Source: Prunella strophiata (lineage: Eukaryota; Chordata; Aves; Passeriformes; Prunellidae). From it: a DNA stretch of 64,000 nucleotides. The stretch spans positions 8,967,187 to 9,031,186 of the forward strand of contig JAZBQD010000027.1 of assembly GCA_036583965.1 (NCBI GenBank), given 5' to 3'. Positions 1-11,545 of this stretch are shown here, piece after piece. Made by a program: the position numbers and the translations under genes. Numbering within the stretch: position 1 is the first letter of the stretch; each line of letters starts with the position of its first letter. The notes beneath the pieces are model-generated. The model ran no database searches, had not been told where the DNA came from, and saw only the letters and a program-made list of their open reading frames with translations.

Positions 1-2160
1 GAAAATCCCCTTTGGCCACCAGACACCACAGCAGTGGCTGCAGCACCTCTTGTCACCAAATTCCTGCCTGGTGAGGTGAAGATAGGAAAGACCTGACCAG
101 AGACCACATCCCTAAAGACAGTGGTGCACAATAAATGGGATCACTCTCAAACAACTGGGGTGTTTATGTGATTTTGAGGATGTTGTTGTTCTTTTGGTGG
201 AGGATCTGTCCCCTTTTTTACACCTAGCCATGGGGGGCTGTGCTCCAGGAGATGGCAGAAAAGCTTCTGCAAACTTGTTCCTGCACCTCCTGTTCCTTCA
301 AGGTTAGCTTGAACCTAAAAAGTGAGACTACTTCTTGGGCAAGAAGTTGGGAGTGATTTCATGGGCTTTTCACCTTGGGTGTAGGCACAATTGATGCCTG
401 GTGAAACAGATGGGAAAAAAAAATAAAAATTTCTGAGTTTATCGATATTTTCCTGCAGCCATCTGACAATCAAGCTGTTCTAAAAAAAAAAAAAATCAAA
501 TTATTCCATTTCAGAATGTCATCTCCTGTTAATATGGTTTCCCAATTTCTTTTCTCAATTGTAGAAATAAAGGAAGACACATAGAAGGGAAAAGGAATCT
601 GGAAGGAAATGCAAGTGCATTTGTAACAGTGCTTAATAACCTTTTAGACATTCTCAAGAAAAGTGGCTTTTTCTCAAACCAGGCAGAGAACCAGAACAGT
701 GGGAATGTGGGCAGGGACTGGGAACACCCCCAGCTGCAAAAATTTTAGTGCTAATATTTTGACCCAGTTCCATCAGTGCCTTTGAAGACTGTTTGATCAC
801 ATGCACCCAAAATATCAGCCAGCCACAACTGTCCTACACTGCAGCCATTGCTTTTTATTTTAATCCACAATAAGGGAGATATTAATCATTAGATCTCCTT
901 TTCCACTGCAGCTACAGGTCTGCTTTGAATATTAAAAACCATGTGGGTAAGGAGTGTCTGTGACCATCAAGGACACCAAATTGCTCAGTAAATTCCTGCC
1001 TTCACAAAGAGGGAAATAAATGGGTGAACTATGGTCACATCCTTGCATTAATCTTCAATTAATAACTTGATTTTTCCCTCATGTGAGGTTGATGAGGCAA
1101 AGTCAGCCACCAGCTAAAACTGAATCCCAAACTTGCAGGAAGTTTAAGGTGGTGCTTTGGCCTTGAAGACCATGTCCTAAAGTTATCAGGAGGTTTGTTC
1201 CAGAAAAATACAATGTGAGGGGAAAAATAAGATTTGAAAGAGCTCCAGAGCTCAGTATTAACTGCACATGTGGCATTTTGATCCATTTCCATAAGGCATA
1301 ACATAATATTTGCTAAAGAAGGAGGAGGAGGAAGGGGAAAAAAAAAGACCAGAGTTAATATTCTCCTTCGGATTCCCCATTTGCTGATTACTCTGCAAGC
1401 TGTGTAATTGGGTGTCTCTGGCAATATGATGAAATGTGCCACAAACATCAAAAAACGGTGCTATATTAAATCTGCTTTTCATAATCTCTTCTCATTTCCC
1501 AGACCTGAGACATTTTATTCAATTTTTCCTGACTAAGTTGATATGTAAAGCCATATAAACATATCAATGCAAATAAATACATATATATTTTTCAAATGCT
1601 CATCGGAATGCACTCATTACAAAGATTTGCATCAAGGCTCTCTCACATGACTGCTAGCCAAAGAAACCAATATTTTTTAACATTGCATTATTTTTAAGAA
1701 TAGTTTACAAAGGTACAGGCTACTTCTTTGTATTTCATTAACAAGCCAAACTCTAGCTATCATGTTTCAGCCTAATCTTACCTGATTAGAAAATCATTTC
1801 CCTATTTACATTAAGGGCAAAAAAATCTATGCAAAGTCACCATAATGTTATTCAAGCCCCAGAACAGCAGTGAAGATCCTATTACACACTGGGGCTGCCT
1901 CTGTTTTCAGGAGCAGCAAGTCCAGCAGGGACTGTGCTGGTGTTTTATTTTACCCTGCTGCAAGGCACACGTCAGAGAAACCCATCTATTAATAATGCCT
2001 AAGTGGCTTAAATACCTGCAGCTTTTGTCTGTAAATCACTTGGGGCTCTTGCTTATGTTTTACCTGCTGTCTCCACATTTTTGGATAAAAGCTGCTTTTA
2101 GCTCAGCCCTGGCAAATTCTTCAGTGCCAACCCTCCAGTCTGTGCCAGCAGCACTCCCAG
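1..2160. other. Non-coding, AT-rich stretch
   Basis: No gene or recognisable repeat family seen. It is AT-rich, with short A runs and one octamer-like ATGCAAAT near 1566. The open frames here are short and lack family resemblance. Confidence 0.5.
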
Positions 2161-2163
2161 GTG

Positions 2164-2244
2164 AGGATGGAGGATGATGATGGGGATGATGGGGATGAGG
2201 GGATGATGGGGATGATGGGGATGATGAGGATGATGGGGATGATG
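2164..2244 (+). repeat. GGGGATGAT minisatellite
   Basis: About nine imperfect copies of a 9-base unit (GGGGATGAT). Nothing suggests coding use. Confidence 0.85.
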
Positions 2245-5105
2245 AATCCCAGCCTCTCCACTGTCAGACTGCAGCCTGCTCTTTGCCTTTTGCAGCTGAT
2301 GAAGGAGAATATTTCCATTCCCGTGGTGCAGGGAGAGTGCCCAGCTGCAGAAATGGCAGGATTGCATCTCGCCTGCACCAGGCTCACCAGATTAGACACA
2401 GAGCCTGGAAGGTGTTTAACTCTCTGGCATCCATAAAAACCAGCAGATGTCAGGGAAACAGTTTTCTGCAAGCCCTGATTTACCAAAGACCCATCCAGGT
2501 GGCTCAGCCAAGCCTAGTTAGTCCCAGACTCACATCCATGTTGCAGGACTAGGAGCAGGGTGACTCTTGCCCCCTTGCCTCCCTAATCCTGCTCCTCTTT
2601 CACAAACCTGCACCCTGAGTTGTTTTCCTGCTGGGATCAGGACAGTGCTGGGACAAGCCAAGTCCATTTCTCAACTGTGCTTTTCCTGGAAGCCACCAGA
2701 GCAGAGATCATGCTCACAGACCTTTGAGCTTCCAGCAGCATCCACTCTGCAGGGTTTTCCAAATCACCATCCCAACAAGTGCTGAGCAGGGAGTGCAGTG
2801 GCCTAAAGCAAAGTTAGTTCACTCACACAAAGGTGCAAAAAGCAAAGTACAGGTTTCCTTCAGCTTGGCTTTCTTTCCAGCACATTCTCTCTGCATTAGT
2901 TAGGTGAAATATCAGTGTGGGACTGCACCATGTCCACAAGGAAGCACATGGGCAAACTGATACACAGGAGGGTGAGCTTATTTCAGCAGAACACACCACC
3001 ATCAGGAAGCCCAGCTGAGGCACCTGCAATTCCCAGGCTGAATTTTATCTGTCATTTTTGTGCAGAAAATTTACACCACCCCTTATTTCAAAGGCAGCTG
3101 CAAGCAGTTTGGTCTGACATGCAACACTTATGCTAATTTTCCAATTATTTCTTTCTTATGGAGTCAATGAGTAGGTCATGAGCATCACAAAGGCTCTGTG
3201 AGTTAAGCCAAGTGTCATCTCAATGGTTTGGTGGCCATGCCAGTGTGGCTCTTGGGGACAGAAGACCATCTCTCCAATGACACCATGAGAAGAAGCAGAG
3301 GAACACAAAGCAGTTTCAAAGCCACCTTAAAATCTCCATGCAGGTCCTCACAGCTGCCCTGGGAAACATGAGGAAAACTGAAATTCACTGTGTTACCCTG
3401 GAAAAACCTTTGCTGATGGATTTTCATGTGTACAGTCTCATTCTTTAGTTAAAAAATGAACTCTCCTGTTACAAGATAAATCACTTGCCTGGTGGAAGCA
3501 GCTCAGCTCCCTCCAGCTCAGCCTTGTTGAAGACAAAAAAATACTCAGAAATTATTTGTCAGCTTCAGTTTTGCTTCATGTCACCAAAAAAAAAAAAAAA
3601 AAAAAAAAAACCCCCAAACTTGTCTGATAGCTCATGTAGTCCAGTCCTCTCTTCCCCAAGGAGAGCTGGGAGCTGTTTAGTAAAAACTTCTTGGGATTGC
3701 CCTGTGGAGACCACCAGAGGTGAAACTCTTCCCCCAGGAGATTATCTGCTGCAGAGGGACCCACATGTGGAATTAAGGACATATTTATTGCTGTGTCAAG
3801 AGAAGAGAGAAGCATCACAGCTTCCTAAAGACCAGCCCTGCTTCACCCCAGCAAACCATACAACAGATTTGCCTCATCTGCCCAAAACAGGCACCTTAAA
3901 GGAGAAAGAAAAAATAAAAAAGGCCTCTGATCCACTCTGAAACATGAGATATCTCTCAAACCCTCAATAACATCTTAATTTCCTCTCCTTGCTCTCTGTG
4001 CTGGAGATGATTACACAGGCAGGAATGTTTCTGAAGACAAAAAAAAAAAAATTACATTAGTGGGGAACAATAGAGGGCAGACCTGGTGGAGCAGAAGTGA
4101 ATTAGTTTTGTCTTCAGAGACACCCATGGAGAAAAGAAAGGTGTCTGAGTTACCTCAAAGTAATTCCTCTGCACACAGAGCTCCTCTAAACAGCTTAAGC
4201 AAAGAGAGATGAGAGATGTGCTTTTGATTTCAGCTCCATTTCTCAAATTTTATTTGTTTGCTTTGCTTCCACCTGGGATTTTAAGTCCCTGCACCTCCCA
4301 GGACGTTTGCAGGGCTGTCACCTGCAGGAATGTGTGGTGTCTGCAGCAGGGCTCAGCACAGGAGCCAGGGCTGGGAGGGGGCTTCACCTCTGCCCACGTT
4401 CCTGCAGCTTTCAGCAAGAACAATTGCACTTTGCAAATAAAATTTCAGGACAAATTGACCTGGGGTACCCAAAAACAGCAGGGAGGGCTGCAGGGCAAGC
4501 AAGGGAAAACAGGAAAATGAAGAAAAGAGAGGAGCCTTTTATACAGGGAATCTGGAAGGGCTGAAATCCCAAATAGTTAGAATTTTATCTAAATGCCTTT
4601 TAAGTCCAAACACATTATCACATACTTTCCCCCATTTCACTTCATTTTTAACTTTAAAAAAATCAACCACGTACTTCTTTTTAGCATGAAGTAGAATCTT
4701 GCTAGTGGACCAATCTTTTTTGTTTCAATCTCCCAAAAATACCTGCAAAAATCTCTCCTTCAAAAAAATCCTCAAATCCCAAAACCTGACTTGCTTTTCA
4801 TTCATCTTTACTTGAAAAAAAATGCTGAGGTTAAGCCCTCAAAGCCTGAATCAGGACCTCATCCTAGGCCTTCCAGTTGGCCTTTAAAACACTGCTTTTT
4901 TGGCACATTTCTGGGGGCACAAGGGGCTCCTACCCCTGAACTTTGGGACTGTCAGGCCAAACAAAAATGAGCACTGCTCTCTTTTTCTGCAGGGTGAAGT
5001 GGAACACAAACCAGCCAGGACATTGCCTTGTACACTGAAAAATTCCTGTGCTGTCACACTTAACTACTAAATTACTGAGCTGTGTAAACAGGGCCAGGGA
5101 TGCTC
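2245..5105. other. Non-coding stretch
   Basis: No supported gene. It contains a 27-base A run at 3584-3610 and further short A runs (for example at 4039). Otherwise unique-looking sequence. Confidence 0.45.
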
Positions 5106-5106
5106 T

Positions 5107-5139
5107 TTATTTGTTTGTTTGTTTGTTTGTTTGTTTGGA
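5107..5139 (+). repeat. (GTTT)n microsatellite
   Basis: About eight GTTT units in tandem. Confidence 0.85.
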
Positions 5140-5504
5140 AGGGGGGGAAATAAAAGGTAGCTTGTCCATGGGTTGCTTGCAAAATGCGTGTCAAGGGGTG
5201 GGGGGGAGGAAAAATCAACAACAAAGGAGCTTAAAGAGAAAATATTAAGAACCCCAAATTGGGTGAAAATTGCTTTCTGACAGATATCACCTACTGCAAA
5301 TGAGACAGAAATACAAGTAATCTTGTAAAATGAAAGCCAAGGACAGACTTGTACCTGCCTTAGATGAATAAGTATCCCATTATCTTGAAGAATGAGGGCC
5401 CCAGGCTGTGATTATGCCACTATTGTATTCTAAACAGCATGGTTTGTCAAAGGGAATAAATCCTAGCAAAATCAAATAAAATAAAAAAAAAAGGGATCCA
5501 ATTT

Positions 5505-5610
5505 GAGGGCCAGCACACGATTTATTATTTTGTTTAATGTCGCCCTCTCGATGTTACTGATTATTGGGCAAAAGTGCCGTGTTTAAGCATGTGTTTAGAG
5601 CCTGCTGTCC
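5505..5610. promoter_or_regulatory. Candidate conserved non-coding element
   Basis: Repeat-free block with CpG dinucleotides and homeodomain-type cores (GATTATTGGG, TTTAATGTCG) inside AT-rich surroundings. Its composition differs from the flanks. Conservation itself cannot be seen from one genome, so this is only a suggestion. Confidence 0.25.
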
Positions 5611-6183
5611 CCCTCACAGTTGTCCCCCTGAATGTCACCCAGCACTGGCCAGCTTTTGCCTCTGCTGATTGCCACCACCCAGCTCAGCAGCCTTAGAATG
5701 GCTCTAGATGGCCACGGGGGGAAAGAAACTCAGTGTTTGGGTTTCTGCTTGGGTGAGTCTCATGGTGACACTGAGGGATGGGGGCAGAGCACTTTGCACC
5801 CTGCTGGAAAAACAAGCAGGAGCTAAAGGCAGATGGTTGCATCAAAAATTTACGGGGTAAAAGGAAATTCACACCAATCTTCTTGTCCTTTTTGGATTTG
5901 GGATAACAATCCATCTCCCAGGGTATCTTGAAAAGGCTTCTTTTCTTCCAAATGTGACACTTCTTGCTTTATGATGTCTCAAGCTTGATTAAAAAGAAAA
6001 AAAAAGAAAAAGAAAGGTGGTTAAAGGACCAAACAGATTAGATATGTTATGAGGTGTTCTATGAAATTCTTGATATTGCTTTACCTGCTTGAGTCACAGG
6101 GAGGACTGGCAGGAACCTGCCTCTGCACAAGGGGGAGGCATTGCTGTAAAACTGGGATTATGAGAATTAAGGAGCCAGATGCA

Positions 6184-6262
6184 GAATCACAGAATCATTT
6201 AGGTTGGAAAAGGCCTCTAAGATCACTTGGACCAACCATTGCCAAGTCCAGCCCTGCTTTGC
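6184..6262 (-). mobile_element. CR1 LINE fragment (3' end)
   Basis: AGAATCATTTAGGTTGGAAA followed by AGGCCTCTAAGATCACTTGG and CCAACC is the reverse complement of the 3' end of avian CR1 retrotransposons. It is truncated, and similarity fades past about 6262. Confidence 0.8.
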
Positions 6263-8279
6263 ATTCAGCTGACTTCCAAAAGTTGGAAAAAGTTTCTGAA
6301 AGTTGCAAAGTTCCTCGGAAGGCTGCCCCTGACATGTCCCACTTGCACTCAGGAGTGGATGTTCAGGAGAAGGTGGTGCAATCACAGAGAGGGAGGCTCT
6401 TGGAAATATTTCTGGGCAGCAGTTTGCTGAGGAAGGAGCATTCCTGTACCCTGGCTCGCTCCAAGGAGTTACTGCAATTTCTTGACTTTTCTTTGGTGGG
6501 GCTCTCATTTCCTCAGCTGTGAGAGGAAGGTAATAACACTGCCCTTAACTGGTATAATCTATTCACTGTGTATAAACCCTGGAGTTACATAAAAACACTG
6601 AGCCAGGAGCAGAATGGGAGATGGAACATGTAAGTGATCCCTGTGGACATGGAGCTCAGAGCACTTTTTGCCCAAGCAGCCCTTGTGATGATCCCTTCTC
6701 CTCCCCTAAACCCTACCTCCTGCAATTCTCCATGAATGAGCAGTGGTTGTTCATATTCTGGTACTTTAAAGGAACAAGGGGGTGTAGAAATGTAAGTTTG
6801 AAGTCCAAAACTTCAGCAGTTTGTCAGGTCCTCAGGGTAGGAGCTCTTGGGGTGTGAAAGTAGATTGCCCTCACACAACAAGAGCTGACAAAGTCTAGGA
6901 ATAATAGCAAGAAATGATGGATTTAAAGAGTCAAAAATAAAGCGGGTGTATTTTATTTAGGCAAAGTTACAACTTGAAATCAATAAGAACTACAGAATGT
7001 TGCCTTGTAATTTGACTTGAAAGCATTATTTGTTAAGGGCTACAAAAAACAGAGGAATTTCAAAAGTCTTAATTTATTTTGCATCATTTTGTGTGAACTG
7101 TTTAACTTTCCTGAACCTCACTTGCTTCTGTTGATGTCACTCAGTCTCTGTTTCTCTCCAAGTTTCATGGTATTGCCAGCCACAAGCATAAAGTTACTCT
7201 CAAGTTTCTAAAATAATTAATGAGATTTTGTCATGTACATAAAGGACAGCTTGATTTCTGTAGTTGGCTGTCAAATTTCTGTAAACCACAAGGGAAAAAC
7301 TCATTTAAAAGCAGAGGTGTTTTCATATTCACAGGTGTCCAGGAGCTGGATTTTAACTCCTTTGGCTTTCACTCCCCAAACTGCAAATTCTGGGTAGTGA
7401 GTTCCTCTACTGCTTCTGCAAAGTTCATCAGCAGGTCTCTTGACAAAGTTTTCCTGATGCTTTTAATCAGGCAAGGGCTCTAGAAAAACACAAATCCTCA
7501 TTACGAAATAGCTACAGGTAGTCATGATCCAGAAAGTTAAAAAGACAGAAGTTGTTCCTTTCCCCAGCTGTTTTGAGCAGCTCCAGAAATGACATTACCT
7601 GCAGGGCTTCCTTTTCCAACACAAACCAGAAGCAATGGCAAGGTTTCTGTTTGCTTTGTGCAGAACAAGTGAAAAACATTCCACACCCACAGAGTCAAAC
7701 GAAACCCAGATTTTCCTAAATGAGTCTGAATATTTTACCAGAAATGCTTCTTTTCTACTGAAATGTACAGATCTGAGAGGGCTCACACAGGTCCATCCAT
7801 CATGTGTCAGGTTGGGAAAAGTGAGGATCCTGGTCCCTCCAAAATCTTCTCTATCACAAGGCTCTAAACTGTGAGAGAGAAGTTTAGAAAGAGAAAAGAC
7901 AAAGAGAAAGACAAAAGCATCTTCCAGGTGGAAATATCAAAAGCCCTGCATGTCCTTAGCTTTCTGAAATGAGCACACAGGGGAATTTGATACTACCTGA
8001 TTCCATTCCCCAGGAAAGCTCTGTGTGTTTGTGGTTTTGTTTTATATGAAAGTAGCTTCAAAACTTTCCAAATTTTTTTTCTCTTTCGCAGCTATTTTTG
8101 CCTCTTGGTTTTCAAAACACTCTTTGAGTTTTCAAAATACACTTTCTAGTTTCCCCCCCGCCCTCCCCTCCTTATTTCAGAATTGTTCTGCTTTTCTGGA
8201 ACTTCTGTTTCCTATCACTTGGAAAGTTCAGAAGCAAGCCCCAAATATTTCCAATTAAGTTCTCACCGGGATTCCAATT
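6263..8279. other. Non-coding stretch
   Basis: No gene, RNA or repeat family recognised. Short open frames here show no conserved motifs. Confidence 0.4.
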
Positions 8280-8452
8280 CCATCCTTAAGAAAAGAAGGA
8301 GAAAAAGAAAAAAAAAGGAAAAAAAAAAAAAAAAAAGGAAAAACAAGAAAGAAAGAAAATAAAAAACCTAAAATACCCAGTGAAAGCCATGAAATACTAT
8401 GCTAGGAAAAAAAATTTAAAAACGGAAAAAAGAAAAAAAAAAAAAAAAGAAA
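8280..8452 (+). repeat. A-rich low-complexity tract
   Basis: Poly-A and GAAA runs (including about 20 consecutive A near 8320), directly upstream of the T/G-rich tract on the same strand. Confidence 0.8.
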
Positions 8453-8551
8453 GCGAGCTTGGGACTTTCCAAAGGGAATAGTCTCTTCTAAATATAAAGA
8501 TTTGCACCTAAAAATCCTCCAGCCATTTCAGCATTAATTCAGCATCACCAC

Positions 8552-8870
8552 TGGGGTTTTTTGGGGTTTTTTGTGGGTTTTTTTTGTTTTATTTTGGTTT
8601 TTTGTGGGTTTTTTGTGGGTTTTTTTGGGGGGGGTTTTTTGGTTTTTTTTGTTTGGTTGGTTTTGGGGGTTTTTTGGGGGGTTTTTTGGGGGGTTTTTTT
8701 TTGGGTTTTTTGGGGGAGGGGTTTTGGGTTTTTTTTTTGTTTTTGTTTTTGCTTTTGTTTTTTTGGTGTTTGTTTTTTTTGGGTTTTTTTTTGTTTGTTT
8801 GTTTGGTTTGGTTTGGGTTTTGGGTTTTTTTTTTTTTTTTTTAATTTTTCTTTTTTTAAAAATTTTTTCT
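8552..8870 (+). repeat. (GGGG/TTTTTT)n G/T-only tract
   Basis: Roughly 320 bases almost exclusively of G and T on the + strand, with many runs of three to eight G separated by T runs. Able in principle to form G-quadruplexes. Its Lys/Pro-rich and Phe/Gly-rich open frames are artefacts. Confidence 0.88.
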
Positions 8871-8999
8871 TACTTTTCCCAGGCTGCCCTTTTGGCTGCC
8901 CATGAGACCCAGCAATGCCCTGACCCCCTCTCCCGATGCTGCCCAGAGCCCACCTCCCCATTCAGCACCACGATTGTGCTTCCCCCAGCAGGCTGCAAG

Positions 9000-9262
9000 C
9001 GCCGCGAGGAGGGGAGGGGAGGAGGGCACAGCAATCCCAAGGCATTCTGGCACCCCGGCCCGATAAGAAACTCCAGCCCCATTCAGCGAGTGACAGCCGC
9101 TTGTAGAATATGATCTTAATCCTGTTTCGAACATTCCCTCGCCCTCCGGCCGCCCCGTCCCAGGCTGTATTCTTCCAACCGCCGCTCCGGCAAATCCCCC
9201 AAAGAGAATTACTGCGGGGAGATAAACATCAAAGGGAAATCCAAGGAATCTACAGTAGGTTC
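9000..9262. promoter_or_regulatory. Candidate conserved non-coding element
   Basis: Repeat-free, CpG-containing block after the G/T tract, with a TGACAG core and a TAATCC bicoid-type homeodomain site at 9117-9122. It lacks coding features. Proposed as a possible enhancer only on composition. Confidence 0.3.
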
Positions 9263-11274
9263 ACACAGTGGGGGAAAGAGGGGCAGGTGGGGGGTGGTGG
9301 AGAGGGCTTGGCTCTCCCCTCGCCCTGGTTGCATTCCTCTCTGCAGAGCAGCCCCCCCAAACCTGCTCAGCAGAGTGCCATTTTTTGGATTTTGGGGTTT
9401 TTATCCTATTTGAGGCTTTTTTTTCCCCTTGGGAGTAAGAGAGTGGTTATGCAGAGCTCTGTACACTGTGTGTAAGAAAACACCCCTTCCCCAGAGAGGG
9501 CATCACCTAAACTGAGAAGATGGAGGTTGGAGAAGGAGGGGACATTTCCTGGTAGGAACCAGAAATGGGGAGAACCAATGGATTTGCCCAGCAGCCCATG
9601 AGAGTTCTGTGCAGAAATTAAATGAGTGAACATCATTTGGGAGCTCTCAGAAATTCCCATCAGGTGCAGGAGCCTTCAGCACTCAGACACAGTCCCAGGT
9701 CTTCCCCAAAAAGCCTCCAGCAGGTTGCCAACACCAGCCTGGAAGGAGCTTCCCTGTGAGCCCATGGGAAACCATTAATGTTTGTCACAAAACTCTGGGT
9801 CTCCTCTGATGTGTAACCTCCAGGACTGAGGAAAAGGTGGGATTTTGAGGAGTGTCAGTCTTTCCATCCTGTCTCACTTCAGTCCTCCAGAATTCAGGGT
9901 GCTGCTCTCTGCTTTCTGTGCAGCTGGTGAAGGAGGATGAGCTCCTACCACCCCAACTTCACATGCCTCCCATGACTGAGGTGACACCTGGACCAGAAAT
10001 CCTCCAAAGACCCCTTCTAACCCAAATCACTGCTGTAAACACTGTGATTCAAGAGGAACTGACTTACAACAGGGCACAAAAAAAAAAAATGGGTTGTTAA
10101 AGAAAGTGCAGAAAATTGAGATGGCTGACTTATTCCCAGCACTGCAAAGCATCCCCTTACAAACTCCCCTGGGGTCTTTCCTTCCTGCTGGCCCTAGTTC
10201 ACAGATCTGTTCACACAAACCCCAGCAGCACTTTCTTCCCAGCCCTTTCTAGCAGCTGTGAAACTTGGGTAAACACAGCCTTGACCTGGTGTTGGCAACA
10301 GCCTGGCTCTGGGCAGGAGGTGGGTTTGAATTGCTCACAGGTGCCCTAAACCCCACCCAAATGTGCTCCTCAGCTCCCAAATGTTTAAAAAGAGGTTTTA
10401 TTCTGGGAAGGGAAAAAAAAAAAAAAAAAGGAAAAGAAAAAAGGGGAAAAACAACAACAACAACAAAAAAGCTGTTTCAAAAGGAGCACTCTGAGATTGT
10501 GTAGCAGCTTCCAGGAGGCAAAAATCTGATGAGCTATAAAAGAATAGAGAGCCCTAAAAATAGAGCTTCCACCACCCAAACTAAAGGATTAATTTTCTCT
10601 TAGGAAACAGGACAGCCTTGACCTTGAGCAGGGCAGAGATGCTTGGCTTGCTACTGCTCTCTCTGCTGCCCCATTACATGTGGTTTGGAGAAAAAGCTTC
10701 ACATTCTTGCTTCTGGTTGTCCTGTTTGTCAAAGGAGGCTGAATATCCTTGAACATTTATTGATGCTGTAGATTCACAGCTTGCCAGATTTACCCCAGAT
10801 CTCAAGGGCTTACCTGGACTGTGATGAATCCTCTCCAGTTAACAGGGGAGGAGCAATGGTGGAGTCCTTTCAGCTCTTTTCTCTTGCAATTCTACATCAA
10901 AACCTGTTTCATTTGATGCAGAAAACCTTTAAATATAGAACAGTGACGAAGACATCCACGTTACAATAGTTATTTTGCTTTCTTATAACTCATTTTGTGG
11001 TTTTGGCATCTCACCTTTGCAGAGAAAGTTGGGGGTGGGGGTGGGTGGGAGGAGACACATTCCTCATTTCCATCACATTCAACAAGAAAGAAAAAGTCAT
11101 AAAAGAGTGTTCCATGTCCAGCCTACACAACCCCTGTCACAGATTTTTGGTGTAACTGCTTGATTAAAGCCATACAACACGCACGAGGTACTCTTACAAC
11201 CATGGACAACCCTCAGAGAGGCCACAGGACAGGGGAATGCTGCTTCTCTCTGCTCATCTCTGGTTAAACCTGAG
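9263..11274. other. Non-coding stretch
   Basis: No supported gene. It includes an A-rich low-complexity run at about 10411-10475 with a short CAA repeat. Confidence 0.4.
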
Positions 11275-11545
11275 ATGGAAAAACATGTGTGGTTTTGAGA
11301 ACCAGTTCAAGAAAGATGTGTATTAGCTGGAGAAAGTCCAGAGAAAAATAATGAGAATAACTGGCAAACAGCATCCATAAAGAAAAATTAGGATTATTGA
11401 TGTTGTGTAACCTGGAAAGAGAAAGCAAAGGGAGTTTCAGATAGATGGGTGCTGTAACTACATAAAGGGCAGGAATTAGTCCCTTTACTATGTTCTCAAA
11501 GAACAGGGCAAGATCCAGGCATGGAAACACAATCTTTGAATTTTG
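11275..11545 (+). mobile_element. Old CR1 LINE fragment
   Basis: The pattern CTGGAGAAAGTCCAGAGAAA, then TAACCTGGAAAGAGAAAGC, then CTACATAAAGGGCAGGAATT follows the conserved region of avian CR1 before its 3' end. Strongly diverged and without an open frame. Confidence 0.65.

Noticed and set aside
8545..9113. Lys/Pro-rich and Phe/Gly-rich long open frames
   Set aside because: Created by the G/T-only tract; low complexity with no domain.
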